From the NCBI RefSeq assembly GCF_047973035.1, contig NZ_JBKEBF010000019.1, positions 65,042-129,041 on the forward strand: a DNA stretch of 64,000 bases, written 5' to 3'. Of this stretch, positions 1-8,648 are shown piece by piece. A model generated the notes under the pieces. It saw only the letters and a program-made list of their open reading frames with translations. It ran no database searches and had not been told where the DNA came from. The translations under genes were made by a program, and so were the position numbers. Every line of letters starts with the position of its first letter. The stretch's first letter is position 1. Source of the stretch: Oleidesulfovibrio sp047973035 (GTDB taxonomy: Bacteria > Desulfobacterota > Desulfovibrionia > Desulfovibrionales > Desulfovibrionaceae).

Positions 1-423
1 GCCAGACGTTTTTCCCGCCCTTTGAGCTGTGTCATGCTGGATATCGACCACTTCAAATCGATTAATGACACTTTCGGCCACGCGGCAGGCGACAAAGTGT
101 TGCAGGTTATTTCTTCCACCATGCAGCAGGCCGTTCGCCCCAGCGACACCCTTGGCAGAATCGGGGGAGAAGAGTTTATCATACTTATGCCGGAAACTCA
201 GGCCGAGCAGGCTGTGCATGCGGCAGAACGCCTTCGTGCAACCATTGAGGCTGAGCCGATTGAAATCGGCCCGGGCCAGCCAATGCAAACAGTTACAGTA
301 AGCATTGGCGTGGCAGAGCTGGACCATCAATCAGGCACAATGGATTCTCTAACCCGCGCTGCTGATCAAGCCCTATATATTGCCAAAGAAAAAGGCAGAA
401 ACAGGGTTGAACTGAAAAAATAA
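1..423 (+). CDS. diguanylate cyclase GGDEF domain, 5'-truncated by window edge
   Basis: The reading frame is open from base 1, so only the C-terminal GGDEF domain is visible (140 residues). It has the metal and nucleotide-binding start (LDIDHFKSIND, then FGHAAGD), an intact GGEEF signature at visible residues 55-59 and an RPSD motif five residues before it, the right place for the c-di-GMP inhibitory I-site (RxxD). The domain should therefore make c-di-GMP from two GTP and be product-inhibited. The sensor part lies outside the window, so the input is unknown. A possible start inside the window (TTG at 22) would cut the fold and is not believed. Confidence 0.9.
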   Translation, partial: ARRFSRPLSCVMLDIDHFKSINDTFGHAAGDKVLQVISSTMQQAVRPSDTLGRIGGEEFIILMPETQAEQAVHAAERLRATIEAEPIEIGPGQPMQTVTVSIGVAELDHQSGTMDSLTRAADQALYIAKEKGRNRVELKK

Positions 424-447
424 CCAGTACCGAAAACCACTTTTACC

Positions 448-476
448 TTGACGTACGCGCCGTAATATGGTGCTAG
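448..476 (+). promoter_or_regulatory. possible sigma-70 promoter for the TraR/DksA-like gene
   Basis: TTGACG at 448-453 and TGCTAG at 471-476 are 17 bases apart, upstream of the gene at 525. The -35 matches well and the -10 is weak. Inference only. Confidence 0.3.
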
Positions 477-524
477 GCTTTTTTTCAAAAACAATCCCTC
501 TGTCAATTTGCCAAGGAGAACATA

Positions 525-746
525 ATGCCCGACATGTTTGATCAGGCCAGTGACCTGGAAACACGCGAGCGTGAAGCCGCCATTTCCATGGCCCGTAGCC
601 GTCTTGCTTCCGGCCCCGGGCCGGAATGGATTGACGGAATACCGCATTGCCGCGAGTGTGGTGAAGAAATTCCTGCTGCACGCATCGAAGCTCTGCCAAA
701 CTGCAGCCTGTGCAAAGACTGTCAGGAAGAAATGGACGCCAGCTGA
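525..746 (+). CDS. small TraR/DksA-type C4 zinc-finger protein
   Basis: A 73-residue protein with an acidic, helical N-terminus (residues 1-35) and a C-terminal four-cysteine finger: CREC near residues 42-45 and CSLCKDC near 60-66. This is the layout of the short TraR-like members of the DksA family, which bind in the RNA polymerase secondary channel; phages, plasmids and many proteobacterial chromosomes carry them. A good AGGAG ribosome binding site sits before the ATG. It stands alone between the GGDEF gene and the YitT gene. Whether it acts on RNA polymerase is inferred from family only; it lacks the long coiled-coil of full DksA. Confidence 0.85.
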   Translation: MPDMFDQASDLETREREAAISMARSRLASGPGPEWIDGIPHCRECGEEIPAARIEALPNCSLCKDCQEEMDAS

Positions 747-928
747 CCTGATATCGGTGCATTGCTCCGTATCCCCTGTCAGTATGACGAAAAATCCGAC
801 TCTTCCTTGTCTGCTGGTGCACATTCGTGTAGCATCACCCTCAACTATATGCAGTTGCAAAGAGTTAGCAGGTACGAGACAGAACAAACGACATAATGCA
901 CACCTGTGCCAAACCATCCTGACAGGCT

Positions 929-1786
929 ATGCGTAACAGAGATTTCTACTACTCAGTTGTGTGGAACCTGCTGCTAATAACAGCAGGTTCCTGCATTTTT
1001 GCAATTTCTCTCAAAGGGCTGGCGACTCCTCAGCAATTTGTACCTGGGGGGGTTTTCGGCTTTGCTTCTTTATTGTATTATCAGACAGGGTGGCTCGATC
1101 CGGGTACACTCAACCTCATTCTGAACATTCCCATTTTCATTTTCGGCTATCTGAAAATCAGCAAGCGGTTTGTACTATACAGTTTATATGCAACTGTGCT
1201 CACTTCGCTGCTGTATACCTTTGTCGACATTACTATCCCCATTCATAACCAGCTGTACGCGGCTGTTGCAGCCGGCGCCCTCAGCGGCTTCGGTGCGGGT
1301 ATAATTCTGCGTTCTGTCGGTTCCGGTGGTGGAATGGATATTATAGCCATTTACCTGCTGCAAAAGTACAACATAGGCGTAGGTAAAACATCTTTCGGCT
1401 ACAATCTGGTGCTTTACATGTTTACAGCAACCTACATGCTGCCGGACATTGTAGTTGCGTCCATCATCATGGTATTCATTACTGCCGCCACCATTGAGTA
1501 CACGCTTTCACTTTTCAACCAGCGCAAAGTCGTGTTTATTATTTCGCAGGATACCGAAGGCATTGCAAAACGTATCATGTCCGAAATGCACAGGGGTGCC
1601 ACAATCCTTAAAGGATACGGTGCTTACACCGGTGCTGAAAAAAACGTGCTGATGAGCGTTATAAACAACATTCAGCTTAAAAAACTGGAAGAAATAGTGT
1701 TTACCACTGACCCAGGAGCCCTCTTTATTGTAGAAAATACGTTTTCTGTACTGGGAACAGGCTTCGGGCAAAGAAAACGCTATTAA
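929..1786 (+). CDS. YitT family integral membrane protein
   Basis: 285 residues. The first about 170 are hydrophobic with five to six predicted membrane segments (for example LLLITAGSCIFAISLKGLA near residue 15), typical of the YitT/DUF161 unit. The C-terminal part (about residues 195-285, from KVVFIISQDTEGIAKRIM) is a soluble DUF2179-like domain. The molecular function of this family is not established. The start has only a weak ribosome binding site, but the N-terminus matches the usual family beginning. A sugar isomerase gene follows 29 bases later on the same strand and may be cotranscribed. Confidence 0.85.
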   Translation: MRNRDFYYSVVWNLLLITAGSCIFAISLKGLATPQQFVPGGVFGFASLLYYQTGWLDPGTLNLILNIPIFIFGYLKISKRFVLYSLYATVLTSLLYTFVDITIPIHNQLYAAVAAGALSGFGAGIILRSVGSGGGMDIIAIYLLQKYNIGVGKTSFGYNLVLYMFTATYMLPDIVVASIIMVFITAATIEYTLSLFNQRKVVFIISQDTEGIAKRIMSEMHRGATILKGYGAYTGAEKNVLMSVINNIQLKKLEEIVFTTDPGALFIVENTFSVLGTGFGQRKRY

Positions 1787-1815
1787 CGCCCCGCCACACC
1801 GCATGGAGTAACATC

Positions 1816-2487
1816 ATGAAGCGCAGTGAGATTAATGCACTGATTCAGGACACTAAAGACTTTTTTGACGCGTTAGGCTTTCGTCTGCCTAAATGGGCCT
1901 ACTGGAAGCCTGAAGACTGGAAAGGAAAAGGCGACCTTGAAATAGTGCACAACATGCTGGGCTGGGATATTACCGACTATGGAGGCGGCGATTTTGAAAA
2001 AAAAGGGCTAATCCTCTTTACCATCCGCAATGGTAATCAAAATACGCAGCACCCGAAAACCTATGCAGAAAAGATCATGGTTGTGCGTGAGGGACAAATC
2101 TGTCCCATGCATTTTCACTGGTCGAAAACAGAAGATATTATCAATCGCGGCGGCGGAAATCTGGTTATAGAGCTATACAATTCCGACGAAAACGAACAGC
2201 TTGCGGAGTCTCCTGTCACTGTACTCATAGACGGTATTCCGCAGACCGTCCCCGCTGGTGGAACCGTTATTCTGGAGCCGGGCGAGTCGATATTTCTTTC
2301 ACAGGGCATGTATCACCGGTTCTACGGGCAGCAAGGACGTGGAAAGGTTCTTGTCGGAGAAGTCAGTTCTGTAAATGATGACAACACAGACAACCGGTTC
2401 CATAACGTCATGCCCCGCTTCCCGAAGATTGAAGAAGATGTGCCCCCGCTGCACCTGCTGGTAACTGACTATGCCAACTGGGTGTAG
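1816..2487 (+). CDS. D-lyxose/D-mannose ketol-isomerase-like cupin
   Basis: 223 residues resembling the D-lyxose isomerase (YdaE-type) family. These are metal-dependent cupins that interconvert D-lyxose with D-xylulose and D-mannose with D-fructose. The metal-site region reads CPMHFHWSKTEDIINRGGG (about residues 95-113), with the two His and the Glu/Asp-rich stretch expected for the cupin site, followed later by LSQGMYHRFYG, which supplies a further His. It starts 29 bases after the YitT gene and ends before a clear terminator. A fructokinase-like gene lies just beyond on the other strand, so a small sugar-handling neighbourhood is plausible. The natural substrate cannot be read from sequence. 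Confidence 0.85.
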   Translation: MKRSEINALIQDTKDFFDALGFRLPKWAYWKPEDWKGKGDLEIVHNMLGWDITDYGGGDFEKKGLILFTIRNGNQNTQHPKTYAEKIMVVREGQICPMHFHWSKTEDIINRGGGNLVIELYNSDENEQLAESPVTVLIDGIPQTVPAGGTVILEPGESIFLSQGMYHRFYGQQGRGKVLVGEVSSVNDDNTDNRFHNVMPRFPKIEEDVPPLHLLVTDYANWV

Positions 2488-2508
2488 CCTCTTTGCATAA
2501 AAGCTGAA

Positions 2509-2537
2509 AGCCGCCTCGTACGAAGCGGCTTTTTTTA
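2509..2537 (+). terminator. rho-independent terminator after the isomerase gene
   Basis: AGCCGC pairs with GCGGCT (2509-2514 with 2525-2530), with further TCG/CGA pairing inside, followed by seven T. It lies 22 bases after the isomerase stop. Confidence 0.85.
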
Positions 2538-2700
2538 TAGACAACAACCTTGACGTGAATGACGGGACACAGCAAGCACATCGTCTGAGGTCTGCCTCGT
2601 CAGTGACAGCGCACAATAATAAATCGTTTTCGCGGCAACTCTGCCTCACTGCCGGAGACGGCTTGATACAAACCTGCGTGCGGTTCAAACAAGACAGCTG

Positions 2701-3606
2701 TTAACGCGGCAACAACCGCAGTTCATCAGGCAAGCGCGGCATAGCACCCCGCTTGGTACATACATAGGCGGCAACCTTTGCAGCATGCTCGTGCACCAGC
2801 CCTACAGGCATATCACATAGCAACCCCAACGCCAAAGCAGCGGTAAAAGAATCACCGGCTCCGATAGTATCCGCCACGTCCAGAATGTCACCTTTACGCT
2901 CGAAACATTGATCCGGTGTCATTACAACACTGCCGTTTGCACCGCATGTTAACGCAGCTACTCCAAGGTCAAACTGCGTAACAAACCGCGACAGCACTTC
3001 ACGCCGCGCATCTGCAGTTAAAGGCGCATCTGCTACGCCAAGCATCGGCGCAAGAATAAGCAGCTCTTCGTCATTCACTTTAAAAACATCTGCTAGCTGA
3101 AGTGAAGAGTAGAGCACTTCACGAGTGTAAAACTGTTGCCGCAGGTTGCAATCAAACACGCGTAACGTATCTGGGGCCACCTGAAGCAGAAAATTCTGCA
3201 CGGCGTGACGGCTTTGTTCAGACCGCTGACAAAGCGACCCGAAGCAGACACAGGCTGCCCGACGCGGTAAGGGGTCATCGTCCGGCACAGGGGGAATAAA
3301 ATCCCACGCCACCTCATCAGGAAAAATATAACTGGCAGAACCATCAGCAGCCATCACCACCTCTACCCTGCCAGTCTGATGGACGGCATCAACGCTTATG
3401 CGCGAAACATCCAGCCCCCGCTTCTGCAGCAGAGCAACAGCTTCGCGCCCGAGCGCATCGTCTCCCACCTGAGAGACGACAAAGCCCAAGCCTCCCAACG
3501 TTTGAAAATGATATGCAAAATTCGCAGGAGCACCGCCCAGTATATGTTCGTCAGGCAGCATATCCCACAGAACCTCTCCCAGCCCGACCCCAACGGGTTT
3601 TTGCAT
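2701..3606 (-). CDS. PfkB-family carbohydrate kinase (fructokinase-like)
   Basis: 301 residues. The N-terminus (GLGEVLWDMLPDEHILGGAPANFAYH) has the GGAPAN substrate-binding signature, and the C-terminal quarter has DTIGAGDSF, the PfkB signature 2 with the catalytic Asp and anion hole. Length and N-terminal wording are those of bacterial fructokinases, which phosphorylate fructose to fructose 6-phosphate with ATP. Ribokinase or another sugar kinase cannot be excluded. It is convergent with the isomerase gene and divergent from the HAD phosphatase gene, with a 142-base AT-rich gap that should hold both promoters. Confidence 0.88.
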   Translation of the reverse strand: MQKPVGVGLGEVLWDMLPDEHILGGAPANFAYHFQTLGGLGFVVSQVGDDALGREAVALLQKRGLDVSRISVDAVHQTGRVEVVMAADGSASYIFPDEVAWDFIPPVPDDDPLPRRAACVCFGSLCQRSEQSRHAVQNFLLQVAPDTLRVFDCNLRQQFYTREVLYSSLQLADVFKVNDEELLILAPMLGVADAPLTADARREVLSRFVTQFDLGVAALTCGANGSVVMTPDQCFERKGDILDVADTIGAGDSFTAALALGLLCDMPVGLVHEHAAKVAAYVCTKRGAMPRLPDELRLLPR

Positions 3607-3748
3607 ATTTTTCTCCCTGGATATGAATGCGTCATAAAAAATACAACGTACATTTAAGGCAACACTTGCGACAAAAGCAGAATATGCGATAGATTAACTA
3701 TCTTCAACAAAACCTTCTACCACCATCGTCGATAGCCGGGGAAAACGT

Positions 3749-4408
3749 ATGCCTGATGCAGTCATTTTTGATATGGATGGCGTTCTCATAGATTCTGAAC
3801 CTATGCACAACAAGATACAAGCAGCCATGGCTATGGAACTAGGGATTAAGATTACAACGGAAGAGTCAAAACGCTTCACAGGCATGTCCACCGTGTCCAT
3901 CTGGCAACAGCTCTGCTCCAAACACAGCCTGAGCCTCCGGCCTGAACAGCTCGCAGCAGAGCAAGGCAAACGCTACCTTGATCTGGCTCTGGCTTCTGCG
4001 AAGCCTCAGGAAGGGATACTGCCGCTGCTGGACTACTTCAGCGAATCAGGAGTCCCGCTTGCTGTCGCGTCTTCCGGTAAACGCGAAATAGTCGAAGCAG
4101 TATTAAATCAACTTCAAATAACAGAATATTTTTCGGCAGTTGTCAGCAGTGATGATTGTGCACGCAGCAAACCGTGGCCTGACATTTTTTTAAGGGCAGC
4201 CCAGTTATTGAATACGTTGCCGGCAGATTGCCTTGTAATAGAAGATGCAGCTAACGGAGTTGCCGCGGCGCGCGCCGCCGGAATGCGCTGCATCGGGCTA
4301 TCTACTCCCCACGGAGTTCAGCAGGACCTGAGTGCCGCAGACTGCGTTGCAACATCGGTTGCCGATATTAAAAGCATAATTACCAATCATTGCTTCCGTT
4401 GCGGGTAG
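3749..4408 (+). CDS. HAD-superfamily sugar-phosphate phosphatase / phosphoglucomutase-like
   Basis: 219 residues with the four HAD motifs: DMDGVLIDSEP at residue 8 (nucleophile and acid/base Asp), the Ser of ASSGKR near 109, the Lys of SKPWPD near 139 and EDAANG near 168. The helical cap between motifs I and II places it in the beta-phosphoglucomutase / hexitol-phosphatase subgroup, which act on small phosphorylated sugars. The exact substrate is unknown. A neighbouring PfkB kinase on the opposite strand fits a role in sugar-phosphate turnover or detoxification. Confidence 0.85.
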   Translation: MPDAVIFDMDGVLIDSEPMHNKIQAAMAMELGIKITTEESKRFTGMSTVSIWQQLCSKHSLSLRPEQLAAEQGKRYLDLALASAKPQEGILPLLDYFSESGVPLAVASSGKREIVEAVLNQLQITEYFSAVVSSDDCARSKPWPDIFLRAAQLLNTLPADCLVIEDAANGVAAARAAGMRCIGLSTPHGVQQDLSAADCVATSVADIKSIITNHCFRCG

Positions 4409-4494
4409 CGCTTGCAGGTTGCCAAAAAATACATTTACAACTGTAGCCTAGATTTTTCACCACTAACCCACTGAAAATAAAAAGGAGGTTCAGA

Positions 4495-5130
4495 ATGAGC
4501 TTTACGGATATTCTTGCAAAACGTCGTGCCGTAAACTTTTTTGACCATGAAAAGGAAGTCTCAGACGCTGAAATCCGTTCGATTATTGAAAAAGCAGCAC
4601 TGACTCCTTCCAGCTTTAATTTGCAACCGTGGAACGTAATGATTCTGCGAGATTCTGCAGACAAAGACAAACTGCGCAAACTGGCAATGAATCAGCCTAA
4701 GGTGACAGAAGCACCCGTGGTGCTCATTGTTCTGGCAGACAGAAACGGCTGGCAGGAAGGGCACCCGACACTGGAGCAGAACTTCAAACAGATGGTGGCT
4801 GCCGGAGATATGAAACCAGAACAACACGACTGGTTTGTCGGCGCCTGTCAGGGGCTATACGGTAAAGATGAAGCCACCCAGCAGGCTTTTGCCGTAAAAA
4901 ACACAGGCTTCTTTGCCATGTCATTGATGTATGCGGCAGCTGACGCCGGCCTCGACACTCACCCGATGGATGGATTTGACCACGACGGCGTCCGCGAGGC
5001 ATTCAATATCCCCGAGAGGTTCTGGATTCCGCTGCTTCTTTGCGTCGGTCATTTTGACCAGACTAAAAAGCTTGCCCCCGGCAAATGGCGCAAGAAGTAT
5101 GAAGACATTGTTGTCTGCTTCGGCGATTAA
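4495..5130 (+). CDS. nitroreductase family protein
   Basis: 211 residues of the FMN-dependent nitroreductase fold. The N-terminus (ILAKRRAVNFFDHEKEVSDAEIRSIIEKAALTPSSFNLQPW) has the RR and PSSFNLQPW FMN-binding stretches of the family, and the C-terminus ends in a basic KKLAPGKWRKKYEDIV tail. Such enzymes use NAD(P)H to reduce nitro-aromatics, quinones or flavins; the physiological substrate is not visible. An excellent AAGGAGG ribosome binding site precedes the ATG. A terminator follows, so it is probably a single-gene transcript. Confidence 0.9.
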   Translation: MSFTDILAKRRAVNFFDHEKEVSDAEIRSIIEKAALTPSSFNLQPWNVMILRDSADKDKLRKLAMNQPKVTEAPVVLIVLADRNGWQEGHPTLEQNFKQMVAAGDMKPEQHDWFVGACQGLYGKDEATQQAFAVKNTGFFAMSLMYAAADAGLDTHPMDGFDHDGVREAFNIPERFWIPLLLCVGHFDQTKKLAPGKWRKKYEDIVVCFGD

Positions 5131-5153
5131 CCCTGCTCATATCAATATCATCC

Positions 5154-5184
5154 AAGGCGGCTTCGTGCCGCCTTTCTTTGTTTT
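5154..5184 (+). terminator. terminator after the nitroreductase gene
   Basis: AAGGCGG pairs with CCGCCTT around a seven-base loop, followed by a T-rich tract (TCTTTGTTTT). Confidence 0.85.
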
Positions 5185-5360
5185 GCCTTGCTGGCTCGGT
5201 GCCGCTTGCGTACTTCAGAAAGCAACCCGCCCCGCCGCTGGATGCAATTAACTACTCGGCAAACAGGTGCGTACGGCATGTACATGTACTGTCCGTATCG
5301 GCTTCATCCGTGCTGCATTTATTCACCACCTGATGCTTTCCGAAAAACGCACTCAACATA

Positions 5361-5392
5361 AAAGCCCCTGCGTCATGTGACACAGGGGCTTT
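5361..5392 (-). terminator. terminator after metF
   Basis: AAAGCCCCTG (5361-5370) pairs with CAGGGGCTTT (5383-5392). Read on the minus strand it lies about 40 bases past the metF stop. The rest of 5131-5433 shows no gene. Confidence 0.7.
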
Positions 5393-5433
5393 CGAGGCAG
5401 GTATGCCGTTGATAAAATTACGTCTGAAGCGGC

Positions 5434-6309
5434 CTACAGAGGGCCAGCCTGATCAGCAATCTGCAAGCAGGTTTCGGCCTGATTCAGTGTGTACAGATGA
5501 ATACCGGGCGCTCCGCCGTCAATAAGTCTGCGCACCATCTGAGCAGCAAACTTGATGCCCAGTTCCTTTACTGCCTCTGCTCCGCCCTTTTCGTTCGCGG
5601 CATCCAGTTCCAGATAGAACCTGCCGGGTATGTTTGCACCGCAAAGCGAAAGAATACGGCGTACGGATTCCAGCGACTGAATAGGCAGAATACCGGGAAG
5701 CACCGGCTTAGTTACGCCCATTGCACGAAGCTGCTCTACAAAGTGGAAATATTCGCGCACATCAAACAGTAGCTGGCTAACGATAAAATCACTGCCTGCA
5801 TCCAGCTTATGCTTTGTCCATTTCAGATCGTCCGCAAAGCTGGGCGATTCAGGGTGCGCAGTAGGATAACCGGCAACGCCCACGCACATATCGGGAAATT
5901 CTGCATTAACAAACTGTACAAGGTCAGAAGCATAGCGGAACTCGCCATCATCCCAGCTGAAGGAATCATCGGCCGGAGCATCGCCTCGCAGTGCAAGCAC
6001 ATTATCTACGCCGATCTCATGCAGTTTGCCCACAAAATCGCGGATTTTTTCCTGAGTCGCACCCACGCAGGTCAGGTGCGGCATAGGCTCAAGCCCAATA
6101 TCCTGCTTGAAGCGACGGGTTATTTCAAAGGTATTGTCCTGCGTACCGCCACCGGCACCGTACGTTACAGAACAAAACAGCGGATCCAGAGCCATCAGGC
6201 GCCCGACGTTGGTAAAAAACTTGGGCCACATTTCAGGATTCTTAGGAGGAAAAAACTCCAACGAATAGAACGGGCCATCGTGCTTTGCTATCAAGTCTTT
6301 GATTTTCAC
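5434..6309 (-). CDS. metF: 5,10-methylenetetrahydrofolate reductase
   Basis: 291 residues, the usual length of bacterial MetF. It is a flavin TIM-barrel enzyme that reduces 5,10-methylene-THF to 5-methyl-THF for methionine synthesis and one-carbon flow. The family opening SLEFFPPKN at residue 17 contains the conserved Glu. Also visible are SVTYGAGG near 48, the THLTCVG-like PHLTCVGATQ near 78 and LRGDAP near 107. The gene is monocistronic. Its promoter carries a palindrome that suggests repression (see the operator at 6432). The ATG follows AAGGATACTG, a reasonable ribosome binding site. Confidence 0.95.
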   Translation of the reverse strand: MKIKDLIAKHDGPFYSLEFFPPKNPEMWPKFFTNVGRLMALDPLFCSVTYGAGGGTQDNTFEITRRFKQDIGLEPMPHLTCVGATQEKIRDFVGKLHEIGVDNVLALRGDAPADDSFSWDDGEFRYASDLVQFVNAEFPDMCVGVAGYPTAHPESPSFADDLKWTKHKLDAGSDFIVSQLLFDVREYFHFVEQLRAMGVTKPVLPGILPIQSLESVRRILSLCGANIPGRFYLELDAANEKGGAEAVKELGIKFAAQMVRRLIDGGAPGIHLYTLNQAETCLQIADQAGPL

Positions 6310-6428
6310 GTCAGTATCCTTTTGCCGGCTTCGGATGCCGTTTTCATTTGGTTATGATGCGAAATCCCCCGCATCGCAGACAGGAAAAGCAACCGTCTCA
6401 GCTGCTCTTTTGCGCCACCTGATTCACA

Positions 6429-6456
6429 TCTATATCAAGATAGCTTTATATGTCAA
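6429..6456 (-). promoter_or_regulatory. metF promoter (-35 TTGACA, -10 TATAGA)
   Basis: On the minus strand TTGACA (6456-6451) and TATAGA (6434-6429) are separated by 16 bases, a good sigma-70 promoter about 120 bases upstream of the metF ATG. Confidence 0.65.
6432..6451. promoter_or_regulatory. palindromic operator within the metF promoter (SahR-like candidate)
   Basis: A 20-base near-palindrome (ATATCAAGAT / AGCTTTATAT) fills exactly the space between the -35 and -10 boxes, as expected for a repressor site. Desulfovibrionales are known to control methionine-cycle genes with the ArsR-family regulator SahR, which binds AT-rich CAAG/CTTG-type palindromes. The assignment to SahR is inference; the palindrome and its position are visible. 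Confidence 0.5.
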
Positions 6457-6482
6457 TATCGAACTATTGTAATATTCACTTT

Positions 6483-6544
6483 AGGGCATCACACACTAGA
6501 CATTCGCCTTACATAAGCGTAGCTGAAACTTCGCATGATGCCCT
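6483..6544. other. intergenic inverted repeat upstream of metF
   Basis: AGGGCATCA (6483-6491) and TGATGCCCT (6536-6544) form a perfect 9-base inverted repeat enclosing 44 bases. No gene, T-tract or known motif is attached. The rest of 6545-6738 shows nothing recognisable. Confidence 0.35.
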
Positions 6545-6738
6545 CAGGCCATGCGCCGGCTAACGAGTGTTGCCACGCTTACGAGGGACCGACCAGCCTT
6601 TGGGACATCGACAGTACATGCTGTACGCATCGGATGCACGCCTGAACACGCTGGCGGGTAGGCGCAAGCAACACCTGCACGTTTTGACGTGCGTCTGCCA
6701 TACGGCATAATACAGCACTGATACACGGAGATTATTAT

Positions 6739-6981
6739 ATGTTTTGGTGGCAATGGTCTGTTCTTGTTGTCGCTGCTGTTCTGGCAGCCATCGGTTTTTT
6801 GTGCCCCCCGCGTGGCACCGTAGGGCAGGTACTGCGTATCATTCTGGCTTGGTTTTTACCCTACGCGCTTATTACTGTCGCATTCTGTACAGGCTACATC
6901 CAGTCCATGTGGATGGCCGTTCCGTATCTTGCTGCAGCCTATTTTCTGTACATCAGCTTTGTTCGCAAACACTTCGGCTAA
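6739..6981 (+). CDS. small hydrophobic membrane protein, unknown function
   Basis: 80 residues, nearly all hydrophobic, with two to three membrane-spanning stretches (about residues 4-23, 31-52 and 58-75), many Trp and Phe, and a basic C-terminus (VRKHFG). No family was recognised. The ATG has a nearby GGAGA ribosome binding site. It sits alone upstream of the secreted glycosidase-like gene, about 100 bases away. Confidence 0.65.
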   Translation: MFWWQWSVLVVAAVLAAIGFLCPPRGTVGQVLRIILAWFLPYALITVAFCTGYIQSMWMAVPYLAAAYFLYISFVRKHFG

Positions 6982-7084
6982 CCTGACCACTGCACAGCCT
7001 GCTTTTTGCTTTCCAACAGCATAAATCAGTGGCCCCATTGCCTCTGATTTTTGTTTGCCCTATGGTGCAAGGCATTATAGGGAT

Positions 7085-8341
7085 ATGAAAATGAAGCTGC
7101 CATGCTGTGTTACTGCCTTTCTGGCTCTCTTGCCGCGCAATTTCCCGCGCTTTGTCCGCTATGCTTTCAGCATACGGTTTTGTGCATGGATCTGTGCGGT
7201 TTTTTTATGCCTCGGCAGTAACTTAGTTCAGGCGGCAGAGGTAGCACCCGCACCTGAAGTAAACAACGCCACGCAACCCGCAGAAAGAGAAGTGGCCCCT
7301 ACTCTGCAATGGCAGCCCGTTGAACAAGGCTTACATCTGGCAGAAGCAAAAATTCCATCAGGCACCGGTAGCGGCAGCGTGGCTTTGCTGCGTATTGACC
7401 CCACTCGGTATGCGCTGGGACTATACTCTGTTACGGAGTATGGTTGCCCGGCGCTCACTCCTTCTGAATGGGCCAGACAACACGGACTGACGGCTGTCAT
7501 CAATGCCAGCATGTTCCTGCCGGACGGCAAGACCAGCACCGGCTACATGCGCAACGGAACCATTGCCAACAATCGCCGCATAAACAAGCGTTTTGGCTCA
7601 TTCCTTGTTTATGGTCCGCTTGATATACCAAAGCCGCAAAAGCCTTCCAAGCGCGCTGCCCCGACATTGTCCGAAGCCGATCAGCTGGAATCAGTCACCC
7701 CGAAGTATCACATTCAGTCTGACTCTTCCGAACAGACGCAAAGTGCACCAGCCAGTTTGGTACAACTGCCAGATCCCTTTGCCCTCCTCACACCGGAAGC
7801 AGTAGCAAAACGGCTTGAAAGCCAGCCTCAAGCCGAAAACGCCTCCGTCCGTGCCCCGCAGGTATCGGATATTCCGACAGCGCAGTTACCGACAGCCGAC
7901 CTGCTGGACAAATACGGCGACAAATGGGAATCGCTGCTGCCCCGTTACCGTACTGTCGTTCAGAATTTCAGAATGATAAGCCACGACAGGAAACCGTTGT
8001 GGCCGGAAGAGGGCGATACGTTCAGCATTGCGGCCATAGGTGAAGACTCTGCCGGACATATCATCTTCATACATTGCCGGCCGCAGACGACTGTTCGCGG
8101 ACTTTCAGAGTTTTTGCTGGCAATCTACCCCGACCTGCGGGCGACCATGTATGTAGAGGGCGGCGCTCAGGCAACCATGCACCTGAACACCTCCGGCACC
8201 ACTCGTAGCTGGCTGGGACGCGCCGGAAGCAGTTTCTGGTACTCCGCAACAGGCCAGTGGCCCCTGCCCAATGTTATCGGGATAAAAAAGCTGAATACAA
8301 TATCTGGAATGAATCAAGGCGAGGCAACGGACGCTAACTAA
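7085..8341 (+). CDS. secreted phosphodiester glycosidase-like protein (NAGPA/DUF2233 type)
   Basis: 418 residues from the ATG at 7085. A TTG start at 7055 is possible but unlikely, because the signal peptide begins after it: basic N-region, hydrophobic core near residues 33-50, cleavage after VQAA. The mature protein has the DUF2233 features: INASMF...GYMRNG near residue 140, a long Pro/Ser-rich spacer (about residues 180-280), then DTFSIAAIGEDSAGHIIFIHC and LRATMYVEGGAQATMHL toward the C-terminus. The family includes the human GlcNAc-1-phosphodiester alpha-N-acetylglucosaminidase and bacterial cell-envelope proteins such as YigE. A periplasmic sugar-phosphodiester role is inferred. Confidence 0.75.
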   Translation: MKMKLPCCVTAFLALLPRNFPRFVRYAFSIRFCAWICAVFLCLGSNLVQAAEVAPAPEVNNATQPAEREVAPTLQWQPVEQGLHLAEAKIPSGTGSGSVALLRIDPTRYALGLYSVTEYGCPALTPSEWARQHGLTAVINASMFLPDGKTSTGYMRNGTIANNRRINKRFGSFLVYGPLDIPKPQKPSKRAAPTLSEADQLESVTPKYHIQSDSSEQTQSAPASLVQLPDPFALLTPEAVAKRLESQPQAENASVRAPQVSDIPTAQLPTADLLDKYGDKWESLLPRYRTVVQNFRMISHDRKPLWPEEGDTFSIAAIGEDSAGHIIFIHCRPQTTVRGLSEFLLAIYPDLRATMYVEGGAQATMHLNTSGTTRSWLGRAGSSFWYSATGQWPLPNVIGIKKLNTISGMNQGEATDAN

Positions 8342-8648
8342 GCCTACCCTTGCATTGTATGGCCGCGGCCTTAATAACAGATGTTGCCAGCACTCCCGTT
8401 CAGGGCAGCCATATCCCCCACCCCCCGCTCACTACTTTACCCGTTGCAGCAGCCTTGCGTATTCTTTAACGTTGCCATGCCTTATCCTGCCGTCATTGCC
8501 CGACCATATCGAGCATGAAGCATGCTCCGGCCACACAGCACCATAGAGTTGTTAACAAATGAAAAAAGACCTGCCGCAAAGCAACAAGCCTTTTCCTTCA
8601 AGCTATTAGCAACAAACACCTTTTGAACATTTGAAAATCACATGGATG
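8342..8648. other. intergenic region without recognised feature
   Basis: About 300 bases between convergent genes. No plausible coding frame, clear terminator or repeat was seen. Confidence 0.5.
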
